From JAIOPA01 sp964655175 (GTDB lineage Bacteria; Eisenbacteria; RBG-16-71-46), in the NCBI GenBank assembly GCA_964655175.1, contig CAZZLY010000002.1:1-64000 (forward strand): 64,000 bases of DNA, given 5' to 3'. A model generated the notes under the pieces. The model made no database searches, was not told the DNA's origin, and saw nothing but the letters and a program-made list of their open reading frames with translations. Shown here piece after piece: positions 34,270 to 43,616 of the stretch. Both the position numbers and the translations under genes were made by a program. Position 1 is the stretch's first letter. Each line of letters opens with the position of its first letter.

Positions 34270-36258
34270 ATGGCCAGCTCTTCCCCCGCTGCCAAGACGA
34301 ACGAGCATCCGGATCTGCCGCCGGAGTTCGTACCGCTGCCCGATGATGCGACGCCCCAGGAGAAGGACCGTCACTGGTACGAGACCTGTTACATGGGCGA
34401 CAAGATGCCGCAGCTCACGTTCCGGGCCGTCGCCATGGGCGCCGTGCTGGGCATGCTCATGTCCATCTCGAACCTGTACACGACGCTCAAGGTGGGCTGG
34501 TCGTTCGGCGTCGCGATCACCTCGTGCGTCATGTCGTTCGTGATCTGGAACTCGATCCGCTCGGTGCTGCGCGGCGTGAGCAACATGTCGGTGCTCGAGA
34601 ACAACTGCATGCAGAGCACCGCCTCCGCGGCCGGTTATTCGACCGGCGCGACCATCGCCACCGCGTTCGGCGCGCTGCTCATCCTGGACCCGGCGCACGT
34701 CCACCAGCCGTGGTGGGTCGTGGCCTCGTTCACGATCGCGACCGGCGCGCTGGGCGTGTGGCTGGCGATCCCCATGAAGCGCCAGATGATCAATCAGGAG
34801 CAGCTACCGTTCCCGTCGGGCATCGCGGCGGCGACCACGCTGCGCAGCCTCTACAGCCGCGGCGGCGACGCGCTGCGCAAGGCGTACGCGCTCGTCGCGG
34901 GTCTGGCGATCGGCGTGATCGTGGGCGTGCTCAACACGGCCGAGGACCAGTTCGTCGCGCTGGGCCGCTTCTTCACGTTCATGCGCGAGAAGCTGTTCAA
35001 CGTGCATCTGCCCGAGCAGGTGCCGGAGCAGGGCTTCAAGCTGCTCGCGGGCAAGCCCATGGTCGGGTTCGGCTTCGAGCCCAGCGTGCTGCTCATCTCG
35101 GCCGGCATGATCGTCGGCCTGCGCGTGTCGCTGTCCATGCTCGCCTCGGCCTCGCTGCTGTACCTCGTGATCGCGCCGTGGCTGCAGGGCATCGACGCCG
35201 CCAACGCGGGCGTGCAGGGCTACATCGCCTCCATCCCCACCGCGGGCGGCGGCGCGCTGTTCCACCCGCGCAACTGGGCGCTGTGGGGCGGCACGAGCAT
35301 CATGGTGTTCGCCAGCCTCGCGTCGCTGGGCCTGCAGTGGAAGAGCGTCGCGCGCGCGTTCACGCTGCTCAAGCGCGGGCCGCAGGCGGCCGCCTCGACG
35401 AGCGACCTCGATGCACGCATGGCCGCGATCGAGGTGCCGAACTCGTGGTTCATCGCCGGGCTCATCCCGATCACGATCGCCATCGTGGTCGTGCTCGCGA
35501 TCGCGTTCCACATCTCGTGGTGGGCCGGCCTGATCGCGGTGGCCATGTCGTTCGTGCTGTCCATGGTCGCGTGCCGCGCCACGGGCGAGACCGACACCAC
35601 GCCGATCGGCGCGATGGGCAAGGTCATGCAGCTGCTGTTCGCAGCCATCTCGCCGGGCAACATCCAGCACAACCTCATGGCGGCCGGTGCGGGTGCGAAC
35701 AGCGCCTCGTCGTCGGCCGACCTGCTCACCGACCTCAAGAGCGGTTACCTGCTGGGCGCCAACCCGCGCAAGCAGTTCATCGCGCAGGCCATCGGCATCG
35801 TGTTCGGCACGCTGGCGGTGGTCCCGGCGTGGTACCTGCTCATCCCGAACGCCGCCGCGCTCGACAAGTACCCGCTGCCGGCCACCGCGACCTGGGTCGC
35901 GGTCGCCAAGGTGCTGTCGGCCGGCGTCGAGAGCCTGCCCATGTCGGCGCGTTACGCGATCCTGATCGGCGCGCTCGCCGGCATCCTGCTCCCCATCCTG
36001 GAGAAGAGCTTCCCCAAGGCGCGGCCGTACCTGCCCTCGGCGATGGGGCTGGGACTCGGCTGGGTGGTGTTCTTCTCGAACGCGCTCGCGTTCACGATCG
36101 GCGCGTTCATCGCGTGGGGTTGGGCCAAGTTCAAGCCCGAGAACCAGGAGCGCTACAACATCCCGCTCGCCTCGGGTCTGGTGGCGGGCGAGTCGCTGCT
36201 CAAGGCGCTGCTGGCGATGCTGGCCACGGTGCTGGGACTCATGGCCTCGAAGGGCTGA
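34270..36258 (+). CDS. OPT family oligopeptide transporter (short form)
   Basis: A 662-residue OPT transporter. The N-terminal LTFRAVAMGAVLGMLMSISNLY is followed by TTLKVGWSFGVAITSCVMSF, the conserved NMSVLENNCMQSTASAAGYS and LPFPSGIAAATTLRSLYSRG. About 14 transmembrane segments follow. It is distinct from its divergent neighbour, lacking the soluble insert and sharing only the family motifs, so the two are unlikely to be a recent duplication. GAGG lies 7-10 bases before the ATG. Substrate is unknown; the surrounding peptidases favour peptides. Confidence 0.93.
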   Translation: MASSSPAAKTNEHPDLPPEFVPLPDDATPQEKDRHWYETCYMGDKMPQLTFRAVAMGAVLGMLMSISNLYTTLKVGWSFGVAITSCVMSFVIWNSIRSVLRGVSNMSVLENNCMQSTASAAGYSTGATIATAFGALLILDPAHVHQPWWVVASFTIATGALGVWLAIPMKRQMINQEQLPFPSGIAAATTLRSLYSRGGDALRKAYALVAGLAIGVIVGVLNTAEDQFVALGRFFTFMREKLFNVHLPEQVPEQGFKLLAGKPMVGFGFEPSVLLISAGMIVGLRVSLSMLASASLLYLVIAPWLQGIDAANAGVQGYIASIPTAGGGALFHPRNWALWGGTSIMVFASLASLGLQWKSVARAFTLLKRGPQAAASTSDLDARMAAIEVPNSWFIAGLIPITIAIVVVLAIAFHISWWAGLIAVAMSFVLSMVACRATGETDTTPIGAMGKVMQLLFAAISPGNIQHNLMAAGAGANSASSSADLLTDLKSGYLLGANPRKQFIAQAIGIVFGTLAVVPAWYLLIPNAAALDKYPLPATATWVAVAKVLSAGVESLPMSARYAILIGALAGILLPILEKSFPKARPYLPSAMGLGLGWVVFFSNALAFTIGAFIAWGWAKFKPENQERYNIPLASGLVAGESLLKALLAMLATVLGLMASKG

Positions 36259-36277
36259 GCCCCGCCCCCCGCTGAAG

Positions 36278-36312
36278 CGAAGGCCCGGACGACCGCGTCG
36301 TCCGGGCCTTCG
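36278..36312 (+). terminator. Terminator hairpin after the plus-strand OPT gene
   Basis: A perfect 16-bp stem CGAAGGCCCGGACGAC with a CGC loop lies 20 bases after the stop codon. Confidence 0.7.
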
Positions 36313-36477
36313 TGTTTCCGGCGACCCGTTCATGGCGCGGTCCGGCGCGGGGGATCCGGTGCGACCGCGCGCCGGGTCGCATTCGCCTGTTGCGAGCGCC
36401 CTCTCGGGCCGCCTACGCTCAGGGGCCGATGCGCACCGCCTCCTCGGTGTGCGCCCCCCCTCGAACGCAGGACTCCC

Positions 36478-39123
36478 ATGCCCCGCCTCCTCGCCGTCCT
36501 GCTGCTCGCCGCCGCCCTCGTGGGTGCCGTGCCCGCGCACGCCGCCCCGCTCGTGGGCCGCGCCCCGCAGGACGACGTGTTCTACCAGATCATGCCGATC
36601 GCCTGGCGCGACTCCGACAACGACGCCTCGCGGTTCGGGGACTTCGGCGGTATGACGGCGAGCCTGCCGTACCTCAAGACGCTCGGCGTGACCGCGATCT
36701 GGATGACGCCGATCTTCCCCTCGCCCGCCTATCACGGCTACCAGCACGGCCCCGCGAACCAGTTGAACCCGTGGTTCGGCACCGAACCGCAGTTCCTGTC
36801 GTTCGTCGCGGCGGCGCACGCCGAGAGCATCAAGGTGTTCGTGGACTTCGTGGCGTACCACGTGTCGCACAACAGCGTGTACTTCACGGACTCCTACAAT
36901 CGGCCGGCCTCGCCGTACACGTCGTGGCTCGCGTACACGAACGCCGCCAACACCACCTACAACGGTGGCGTGTACACGACCTGGAACGGCGCCAGCGTCG
37001 GGCAGATCAAGTGGAACCTCGCCAACAGCGCGCCCACCGCGCTGCTCGAGTCGTGGACCGCGCACTGGCTCGACCCGAACGGGGACGGGAACCCGAGCGA
37101 CGGCATCGACGGCTACCGGCTCGATCACGTGCTGCTCGACGAGGGCTACGGTTACACGATCGGCTGGTGGCAGCACTGGAAAGACGCGCTGCGCGCGGTG
37201 AACCCCGACGTGTTCACGTTCCCCGAGCAGGCCGACTGGGCCTCGCACGGCGCGGAACTGCTGGGCCCGCACGACGCCGCGTTCACCAAGCCGTTCCTGT
37301 TCGCGGCGCGTTCGGCGATCAACGCGGGCAACGCGACCGGGCTCTACAACGAGATGGCCGCCACGATCGCGTCGCTGCCCGCGAACCGCACCTATCTGGG
37401 CACGCTGGGCGATCACGACGTGGACCGACTGGTGACGAGCCTGGGCAACAGCACCAATCGCGGCAAGGTCGCGGCCGCCGTGCTCATGCTGCAGCCGTTC
37501 CCGCCGGTGATCTACTACGGTGACGAGTTGGGCATGCGCGGCTCCAAAGCCAACTACGGCAGCGACAACAACGACATCCCGATGCGCGAACCGTTCAAGT
37601 GGAACGCGGTCGCGGGCCCGCCCATGTCGAACTACTTCGTGCTCAACGCGCCGGCGTACTCGGGCCGCGTCCAGCGCGACAACGACGGCCGTTCGGTGCA
37701 GGAGCAGTCGGGCGTGGCGGGTTCGATGCTCGAGACCTACCGCACGCTGGGGCGCCTGCGCCGCACGCACGCGGCGTTGCGACACGGCCGCTACGACGCG
37801 ATCCCCAACGCGAGCAGCGCCGTGTGGGCGTTCGCGCGCACCGCCGCGGGCGAGGAATCCCTGTTCGTGGCGATCAACCTGTCGAACGTCACCGTCAACA
37901 CGACGCTGGATCTGTCGTCGTTCACCGTGACCAACGGCACGACCGACGTGCGCGACCTCGCGAGCGGCGCCTCGCTCACCGCGCTCACGAACGCCAACAA
38001 GGCCGCGTACCCGCTGAGCCTGCCGGCCTCGGGCTATCGCGTGCTCGCCGCCCGCATCGCCCCGCCCGCCCCGCCGGTGCCCACGCCGTACGACGGCGTC
38101 GGCATCCCCACCGACTTCGCCGGCTCGACCCGGGTGGCGACGCAGACCACCGCGACCGCGCTCGGCGACAACGTGAGCGAGCTGAACGAACTGTTCGTGC
38201 GCCCGGACTCGCTGGGACTGTCGCTGGGCGTCACGGGCAACCTCGCCACCGACGGCAGCGCGATCGCGCTGTTCCTCGACACCGCCCCCGGCGGGCAGGA
38301 TTCGCTCGCCACGAGCACGCTACCGCAGCCCCCGAACGGTCTGCCGCAGGCGAGCGGACTGGGGTTCGACGTCGGATTCGCACCGGACTTCTGCCTGTGG
38401 GTGAACGCGTTCGGCGGTGCGGTGTACGCCGACCTGTTCACGTTGGCCACCGGCGGCGGCGGCTCCAAGCGCTACCTGGGTGCGGGCACCGTGGGCAACG
38501 GCTTCGCCAACCTGAGCGGCGGCAGCAATCCCAACGCCACGGTCATCGCGTTGAGCAACGCCAACACCGCGGGCGTGACCGCGACGAGCGCGTCGGCGGC
38601 GGGGACCGCGACGAGCGGCCTCGAGGCGCGCCTCGCTTGGGCGGATCTGGGCCTGAGCGGTGCGGCCCCCGTGAAGCTGTGCGTCGCGATCCTCAAGCCC
38701 GACGGCTTCGTGGGCAATCAGTTCCTGCCGCCGCTGGGCCCCGGCGCGGCGTCGATCGGGATCCCGCCCGCCTCGCTCAAGCGCGTCGCGGGCGATCAGT
38801 TCGTGACGATCGCCGCGACGACCGCGGTGCCGCCGCACACGACCGGGTCGGAGCTCACGCTGCTCGCGCGACCGAACCCGTTCCGCGGCGAGGCGCGCGT
38901 CACGTTGGTGCTGTCGCAGCCCGCCTCACTGGACGTGCGCGTGCTCGACGTGAGCGGCCGTCTCGTGCGCACGCTGAGTCGCGGCGCGCGCCCCGCGGGC
39001 GCGCACGCGCTGGTGTGGGACGGGCGCGACGACGCGGGCCGGGTCAGCGCCCCCGGGCTCTATCTGGTGCGCGCGAGCGACGGCCGGACGACCCGCGTGA
39101 CACGACTCGTGCGCTTGGACTGA
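36478..39123 (+). CDS. Secreted GH13 alpha-amylase family enzyme with C-terminal FlgD-Ig-like domain
   Basis: An 881-residue exported protein with signal peptide LLAVLLLAAALVGAVPAHA. The GH13 barrel (about residues 30-420) has the catalytic nucleophile Asp216 (GYRLDHVL), the acid/base Glu250 (FTFPEQ) and the transition-state Asp314. Region IV reads LGDHDVD, with Asp312 replacing the usual Asn of NHD. An all-beta C domain ends near residue 525. A Gly/Ala/Thr-rich module (about 540-780) of unknown type follows. The last about 85 residues form a FlgD-Ig-like domain (RPNPFRGEARVTL, DVSGRLVRTL, LVWDGRDDAGR, GLYLVRA), common at the C-termini of exported proteins in the FCB lineages. It probably hydrolyses or transfers alpha-glucans outside the cytoplasm. 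Confidence 0.92.
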   Translation: MPRLLAVLLLAAALVGAVPAHAAPLVGRAPQDDVFYQIMPIAWRDSDNDASRFGDFGGMTASLPYLKTLGVTAIWMTPIFPSPAYHGYQHGPANQLNPWFGTEPQFLSFVAAAHAESIKVFVDFVAYHVSHNSVYFTDSYNRPASPYTSWLAYTNAANTTYNGGVYTTWNGASVGQIKWNLANSAPTALLESWTAHWLDPNGDGNPSDGIDGYRLDHVLLDEGYGYTIGWWQHWKDALRAVNPDVFTFPEQADWASHGAELLGPHDAAFTKPFLFAARSAINAGNATGLYNEMAATIASLPANRTYLGTLGDHDVDRLVTSLGNSTNRGKVAAAVLMLQPFPPVIYYGDELGMRGSKANYGSDNNDIPMREPFKWNAVAGPPMSNYFVLNAPAYSGRVQRDNDGRSVQEQSGVAGSMLETYRTLGRLRRTHAALRHGRYDAIPNASSAVWAFARTAAGEESLFVAINLSNVTVNTTLDLSSFTVTNGTTDVRDLASGASLTALTNANKAAYPLSLPASGYRVLAARIAPPAPPVPTPYDGVGIPTDFAGSTRVATQTTATALGDNVSELNELFVRPDSLGLSLGVTGNLATDGSAIALFLDTAPGGQDSLATSTLPQPPNGLPQASGLGFDVGFAPDFCLWVNAFGGAVYADLFTLATGGGGSKRYLGAGTVGNGFANLSGGSNPNATVIALSNANTAGVTATSASAAGTATSGLEARLAWADLGLSGAAPVKLCVAILKPDGFVGNQFLPPLGPGAASIGIPPASLKRVAGDQFVTIAATTAVPPHTTGSELTLLARPNPFRGEARVTLVLSQPASLDVRVLDVSGRLVRTLSRGARPAGAHALVWDGRDDAGRVSAPGLYLVRASDGRTTRVTRLVRLD

Positions 39124-39127
39124 CCCG

Positions 39128-40156
39128 TCAGAACAGTCGGTACGAGAGCGCCAACGCGAGCGTCTGCCGGTACTGCCCCGAGCGACGCACGTTGCGCTCG
39201 ACCTGCGGCACGAGCACGGCGAGCGGCTGCGTGGTGTCGAGGCTCGCGGCGGTGTCGAACTTGATGTACACGAGCCGCGCCGCCAGTTCGACCGCGAGCG
39301 CCGACGTGATGCGCCCGGTGAACAGGTTCTCCACGTCCACGTTGATCGTGCGCCAATCGTCGGCGATCGGGCGATGACTCGGATCGACCGCGCCCACCAG
39401 CGCGTCGTAGCGCTCGAGCAGATCCGTCTGCGAGTACACGAGCGGCTGGAACAACGACAGACGACCCTTGTAGGCGAGGCGCTTGTCGAACACGCTCGTC
39501 TGCGCGGTGACGACGCCCTCGAGACCCAGATCGCGGTTCGTGTAGCGAGCGGTGCGCCGACCCGGCGGCAGCTCGACGAAGTTGCGCCCCGTCGTGAGGC
39601 GACCGCCCAGACCGAGCCGCGCCGTCAACTCGCGGTCACCCGCGTCCACGAACGTGCGCGAGACGCCGGCGCTCAGCTTGAGTCGCACGGGGTTCACGGT
39701 CAGCGTGGCGTTGGGCTGCGACTGGTCCAGGAACTGCGACTCCGCGCGCACCGAGGCGTAGGGGTCCACCACCTCGCGCAGCGTGAGCCGCGCGACGGTC
39801 TCGAACACGATCTGATCGTTCGTCTTGCTGGGCGGTGCCCACACGCGGCGCGCGGCGTTCGCGGGATCGATCTCCTGCTTGGCGGTCTGGCCGTAGCTCA
39901 GCAGGAGCTGGTGCGCCAGGTTCAACGATGGCGTCCACTGGCGTTCGGCCTCGCCGTCGAACCGCGCCACCCACGTCCAGCTGCCGCGATCGCCGCCACT
40001 CCAGTTGGCGCTGTAGGCCGACTGCTGCACGGTGAGCGTGCCCACGCCCTTGGTCGTCCACGCGGCGGGGGCGGCGAACGCCGTCGCGGCGCACAGCAGC
40101 GTCACGAGGACGAGAAGCGCATTCCGGCGAGCCAACGAACGGAGACGGGACGACAT
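39128..40156 (-). CDS. DUF3078-like outer-membrane protein
   Basis: A 342-residue protein with a signal peptide (NALLVLVTLLCAATAFAAP) and many alternating amphipathic beta-strands. It begins with the DUF3078-like stretch SAYSANWSGGDRGSWTWVARF and ends in LALALSYRLF, an aromatic-terminated beta-barrel strand. Conserved internal segments include KTNDQIVFETVARLTL and DPYASVRAESQFLD. These features indicate an outer-membrane barrel of unknown role, typical of FCB-group bacteria. It converges on the GH13 gene with only 4 bases between the stop codons and no hairpin, so the two transcripts must overlap. Confidence 0.85.
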   Translation of the reverse strand: MSSRLRSLARRNALLVLVTLLCAATAFAAPAAWTTKGVGTLTVQQSAYSANWSGGDRGSWTWVARFDGEAERQWTPSLNLAHQLLLSYGQTAKQEIDPANAARRVWAPPSKTNDQIVFETVARLTLREVVDPYASVRAESQFLDQSQPNATLTVNPVRLKLSAGVSRTFVDAGDRELTARLGLGGRLTTGRNFVELPPGRRTARYTNRDLGLEGVVTAQTSVFDKRLAYKGRLSLFQPLVYSQTDLLERYDALVGAVDPSHRPIADDWRTINVDVENLFTGRITSALAVELAARLVYIKFDTAASLDTTQPLAVLVPQVERNVRRSGQYRQTLALALSYRLF

Positions 40157-40327
40157 GCGGGGGGACCTCGACCGAAGGGGGACCGGGGCGTGGGGCCGCG
40201 AGGGCCCGCGACGGTGCGGCGGACGGCCGCACGGCGCGGGGTATAGCAGAGGCCCGACGGCGCCGACAACCCCGCGTCCGACCCGGGGCGCAGCGATGCG
40301 CTATCCTGTGCGCACAGGAGGTGTCCC

Positions 40328-40759
40328 ATGACGCTCTTCCCGATGGCGCCCTGGGCGATGTGGGTGGTGCTCGGCCTGCTCGCCGCGGTGATCGAGGTGC
40401 TCTCCCCGCTGTTCGGTTTCATCTTCGTGTCCGTGGCGGTGATCCCCCCCGCCGTGCTCGCGGCCTCGCACGCTTCGCTCGCATGGCAGCTCGCCGCGTT
40501 CGCGGTCACGCTGTTCCTGCTGCTCGTGTTCGTGCGACCGCGGTTGATCGCGCCCGCCAAGGGTCTGCCCTCGACGGCGCAGGCGCTCGTCGGTCAGCGC
40601 GCCCGCGTGACCGAGACGATCGATCCGGTCACCGGCACGGGACGCATCAGCGTCGCCGGCCACGACTGGGCCGCGCGCAGCCAAGCCCCGATCGCGGTCG
40701 ATCGGGACGTCGTCGTGATCCGGCAGGACGGCATCGTGCTCGTGGTCGAACCGGCCTGA
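40328..40759 (+). CDS. NfeD family membrane protein
   Basis: A 143-residue short-form NfeD protein. Two or three transmembrane segments (MWVVLGLLAAVIEVLSPLFG, WQLAAFAVTLFLLLVF) are followed by the OB-fold domain: ALVGQRARVTETIDPVTGTGRI, VAGHDWAARS, and RDVVVIRQDGIVLVVEP. It lacks the ClpP-class protease domain of long NfeD proteins. AGGAGGTG is 6 bases before the ATG, and a GC-TATCCT-G box lies just upstream of that. It forms the classic NfeD-SPFH pair with the next gene. Confidence 0.93.
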   Translation: MTLFPMAPWAMWVVLGLLAAVIEVLSPLFGFIFVSVAVIPPAVLAASHASLAWQLAAFAVTLFLLLVFVRPRLIAPAKGLPSTAQALVGQRARVTETIDPVTGTGRISVAGHDWAARSQAPIAVDRDVVVIRQDGIVLVVEPA

Positions 40760-40841
40760 GCCGCACCCCCGAACGCAATCGCTCACTCGTGCGGGGCAAT
40801 CGCCCCCGCCCCGCAGTCCCTCACTGGAAAGGACGTCCGTC

Positions 40842-41753
40842 ATGGGTTTCGTGATCGTGGGCCTCGTGCTCCTCGCCCTCATCGTGCTCAGTCGCGCGCT
40901 GCGCATCGTGCCGCAGAAGCAGGCGCTCATCGTCGAGCGGCTGGGTCGCTACCACGCCACCGCCGAGGCCGGGCTCAACATCATCATGCCGTTCTTCGAC
41001 GCGGTGCGTGCGCGCATCGATCTGCGCGAGCAGATCACGCAGATCGAGCCGCAGCCGGTGATCACGCGCGACAACGTCACCATGGAGGTGGACGCGGTCA
41101 TCTATTACGTGATCCTGGACCCCGTGAAGTCCACCTACGAGGTCTCGAACCTCAAGTGGGGTCTCGAGCAGCTCACGCTGTCGGCGCTGCGCAACGTGAT
41201 CGGCGGTCTGGATCTGGACCACACGCTCACCTCGCGCGACACGATCAACTCGCAGATCCGCGCCGCGCTCGACGTGAGCACGGGTCCGTGGGGCGTGAAG
41301 ATCATGCGTGTCGAGCTCAAGAACATCAATCCGCCCGAGGAGATCAAGCTCACGATGGAGAAGCAGATGACGGCCGAGCGCACGCGGCGCGCCGTCGTCA
41401 CCACCGCTGAAGGCGAGAAGTCGGCCGCCATCCTGCGCGCCGAGGGCCAGAAGCAGTCCGCGATCGTGAGCGCCGAGGGCCAGAAGGAGTCGGCCATCCT
41501 CGCGGCCGAGGGTCAGGCGCAGGCGCGCCTGCGCATCGCCGAAGCCGAGGCCCGCGCCATCCAGGTCGTGGCCGACTCGCTCAAGGGCAGCGTGTCGAAC
41601 CCGGCGCAGTACCTGATCGCGCAGAAGTACCTGGACTCGCTGGGCACGATCGCGACCGGCGCCGACAAGGTGGTGTTCCTGCCCTACGAGGCGGCCGGCA
41701 CGATGGGCTCGCTCGGCGCCATGAAGGAGATGCTCACCGCGCAGGGCAAGTGA
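40842..41753 (+). CDS. SPFH domain (stomatin/QmcA-like) membrane protein
   Basis: A 303-residue band-7 protein. An N-terminal transmembrane anchor (FVIVGLVLLALIVLSRAL) is followed by the SPFH domain (VPQKQALIVERLGRYHATAEAG, RIDLREQITQIEPQPVITRD, VIYYVILDPVKSTYEV). A long Ala/Glu/Gln-rich coiled coil then contains repeated blocks of the form AEGQKxSAI (about residues 187-230). The end reads ADKVVFLPYEAAGTMGSLGA. Such proteins oligomerise into membrane scaffolds together with NfeD and organise membrane microdomains or protease complexes. It is 82 bases downstream of nfeD with GGAAAGG upstream of the ATG. Confidence 0.94.
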   Translation: MGFVIVGLVLLALIVLSRALRIVPQKQALIVERLGRYHATAEAGLNIIMPFFDAVRARIDLREQITQIEPQPVITRDNVTMEVDAVIYYVILDPVKSTYEVSNLKWGLEQLTLSALRNVIGGLDLDHTLTSRDTINSQIRAALDVSTGPWGVKIMRVELKNINPPEEIKLTMEKQMTAERTRRAVVTTAEGEKSAAILRAEGQKQSAIVSAEGQKESAILAAEGQAQARLRIAEAEARAIQVVADSLKGSVSNPAQYLIAQKYLDSLGTIATGADKVVFLPYEAAGTMGSLGAMKEMLTAQGK

Positions 41754-41783
41754 CGCCCGGGGCGGACGCCCCGACCGTGACGC

Positions 41784-41820
41784 ACGACGGCCCGCATCCT
41801 CGGTGGATGCGGGCCGTCGT
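41784..41820. terminator. Bidirectional terminator after the NfeD-SPFH operon
   Basis: A perfect 16-bp stem ACGACGGCCCGCATCC with loop TCGGT lies between two convergent stop codons. Confidence 0.7.
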
Positions 41821-41842
41821 CGTGTGCGGTGAACCTCCGCGA

Positions 41843-42325
41843 TCAGCGCTTGAGCGGCGTGGCGTGATAGCGCTCCATGCGCCAGCGGCCGTCGTGCCGG
41901 CGGAACACGACGGTCTCGATGAAGTCGAAGCGCAGCGAGTCCTTGCCGTCCGCGGGCACCCAGGTCTCGTGGTTGCGCACCGTCGTCCAGGCGGTCGAGT
42001 GCGAGACCACCGTGTGGAAGTCACTCAACTGCGAGCTCTGGCGCCCCTTGCCGCGGCTGTCCATGAAGTGCTTCATGAGCACGTCGCGCGTCATGAGCGT
42101 GGTGTCCCGCACCAGCAGGAAGTCAGGGGCCATCCCCTCGATGATCGCCGCGGAATCCCGCGCGCTCACCGCGTCGTACCAATGCACCAGCGCGGTCTCG
42201 ACGCTGTCGGCCGGGTCGGCCACGTGCTTCGGCGTCGCGTCCTGCAACGAACAGCCGGCGGCGAGTCCACCCAGCAGGACGATCGCGCCACACCATCGCT
42301 TCACCACGGATCCCCTCGTCGGCAT
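41843..42325 (-). CDS. Lipoprotein with NTF2-like (SnoaL/DUF4440-type) domain
   Basis: A 160-residue lipoprotein. The signal sequence ends in a lipobox (LLGGLAAGCSLQ), giving a lipidated Cys about residue 25. The mature part has the NTF2-like pattern: VETALVHWYDAVSARDSAAI, then FLLVRDTTLMTRDVLMKHF, VVSHSTAWTTVRNHETWV and WRMERYHATPLKR. Such cone-shaped domains bind small ligands or have lost activity; here the role is unknown. GAGAGG lies 5 bases before the ATG at 42325, which is preferred to the longer frame at 42349. It converges on the NfeD-SPFH operon. Confidence 0.8.
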   Translation of the reverse strand: MPTRGSVVKRWCGAIVLLGGLAAGCSLQDATPKHVADPADSVETALVHWYDAVSARDSAAIIEGMAPDFLLVRDTTLMTRDVLMKHFMDSRGKGRQSSQLSDFHTVVSHSTAWTTVRNHETWVPADGKDSLRFDFIETVVFRRHDGRWRMERYHATPLKR

Positions 42326-42516
42326 CGTGCCTCTCTCCCATGCGAACACTTGTGACGATCGATCGGTCGACCAAGGCCCGTCGAGACCGATCCCGATCCG
42401 ACGCGCCGTCGGCAGTCTAGTGCGTCGCTCCCGCGGCCGTCACGTCTCAGCGACCGGGAGCGCGCGAGGATGAGACCCCGCTCGCAGCGCGCGCTCGACG
42501 CCCCCGCACGCGGTGT

Positions 42517-43608
42517 TCAGTGCAGGCGCTTGCGACGGTTGCGCACGAAGTCGCGGAACACGTACGCGCCGACGTTCTGCGGATCGGTCTCGTAGATGCG
42601 GCCGTGGTTGATCTCGGTGAGCTTGCGCACGAAGTCCAGGAGCGCGTGGTCCATGGCGAGCATGAACGTGGTCACGGTGATGCGCTTCTTGCGCAGCCAC
42701 GCGGCCTCCTCGAGCGTCTTGTTGACGATCTTGGGATCCAGGCCGAACGGGTTCTTGTACAGCTTGCCGTACTCGCGGATGCACGACGGCTTGCCGTCGG
42801 TGATCATGAACACCTGCTTGTTGACGCCCTTGCGCCCGGCGAGGATGCGCCCCGCGAGCTGCAGGCCCGCCTTGGTGTTCGTGTGGTACGGCCCGGCCTG
42901 GATGCGCATGAGGTCGTTCGCGGGCACCTGCACCGCGTCGTCCCCGAACAGCACCACGTCGAGCGTGTCCTTGGGATAGCGCGTCTGGATGAGCTGCGAC
43001 AGCGCGAGCGCGATCTTCTTGGCCGGCGTGATGCGATCCTCGCCGTACAGGATCATGGAGTGACTCACGTCCACCATGAGCACGGTGGCGCACGCCGACA
43101 GGTGCTCCTGCTCGTACACCTCGAGGTCGTCCTCGGTGACCGACAGATCGTCGATGCCGCCGCGCTTGACCGCGTTGTTCACGGACGCGAGCGGGTCCAG
43201 ATGCGCGAGATCGTCGCCGAACTGCCACGCGCGCGTCTCGGACAGGCGCTCGCCGCCCGCGCCCGCGACGGGCGTGCGGTGGTCGCCCACCCCGCCGGCA
43301 CGCAGCGACGAGAAGATCTCGTTGAGCGAGTCCTGACGGATGCGCTTCTCGCCCTTGGGCGTCATGGCGAAGCCCTGCGGCGTGCGCTGCGCCTCGCCGC
43401 TGTCCTCGAGCATCGCCTTGAAGTCGTCGAGCCCGAACGCGTCGCTGAAGAACCCGTACTGCTCGCCGAAGTGCTGCATCCACTTGAGCGCCTCATCGAC
43501 GTCCCCGCCCGTCTGCAGCAGCAGATTGCGGTAGATGTCCATGAGCTGCTTGCGGAACGCGTCGTCGCCGGGCTTGGGGCCCTGCCACTTCGTGTAGTCG
43601 AAGCGCAT
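42517..43608 (-). CDS. VWA domain protein (partner of the MoxR/ChlI-type ATPase)
   Basis: A 363-residue protein. The N-terminal about 165 residues are an unfamiliar helical region (KWQGPKPGDDAFRKQLMDIY). A von Willebrand A domain follows with an intact metal-dependent adhesion site, DVSHS (Asp180, Ser182, Ser184), and later MITDGKPSCI and FMLAMDHALLDFV. It starts 8 bases after the stop of the AAA+ gene on the same strand, the common ATPase-VWA pairing seen in magnesium/cobalt chelatases and MoxR systems. The pair probably acts as a chaperone- or chelatase-like complex on an unknown client; no chelatase large subunit or tetrapyrrole gene is near. Confidence 0.88.
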   Translation of the reverse strand: MRFDYTKWQGPKPGDDAFRKQLMDIYRNLLLQTGGDVDEALKWMQHFGEQYGFFSDAFGLDDFKAMLEDSGEAQRTPQGFAMTPKGEKRIRQDSLNEIFSSLRAGGVGDHRTPVAGAGGERLSETRAWQFGDDLAHLDPLASVNNAVKRGGIDDLSVTEDDLEVYEQEHLSACATVLMVDVSHSMILYGEDRITPAKKIALALSQLIQTRYPKDTLDVVLFGDDAVQVPANDLMRIQAGPYHTNTKAGLQLAGRILAGRKGVNKQVFMITDGKPSCIREYGKLYKNPFGLDPKIVNKTLEEAAWLRKKRITVTTFMLAMDHALLDFVRKLTEINHGRIYETDPQNVGAYVFRDFVRNRRKRLH

Positions 43609-43616
43609 GACCCGGA

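Noticed and set aside
34111..36258. The two OPT genes as a recent tandem duplication
   Set aside because: They are divergent, differ by about 100 residues and share only family-level motifs.
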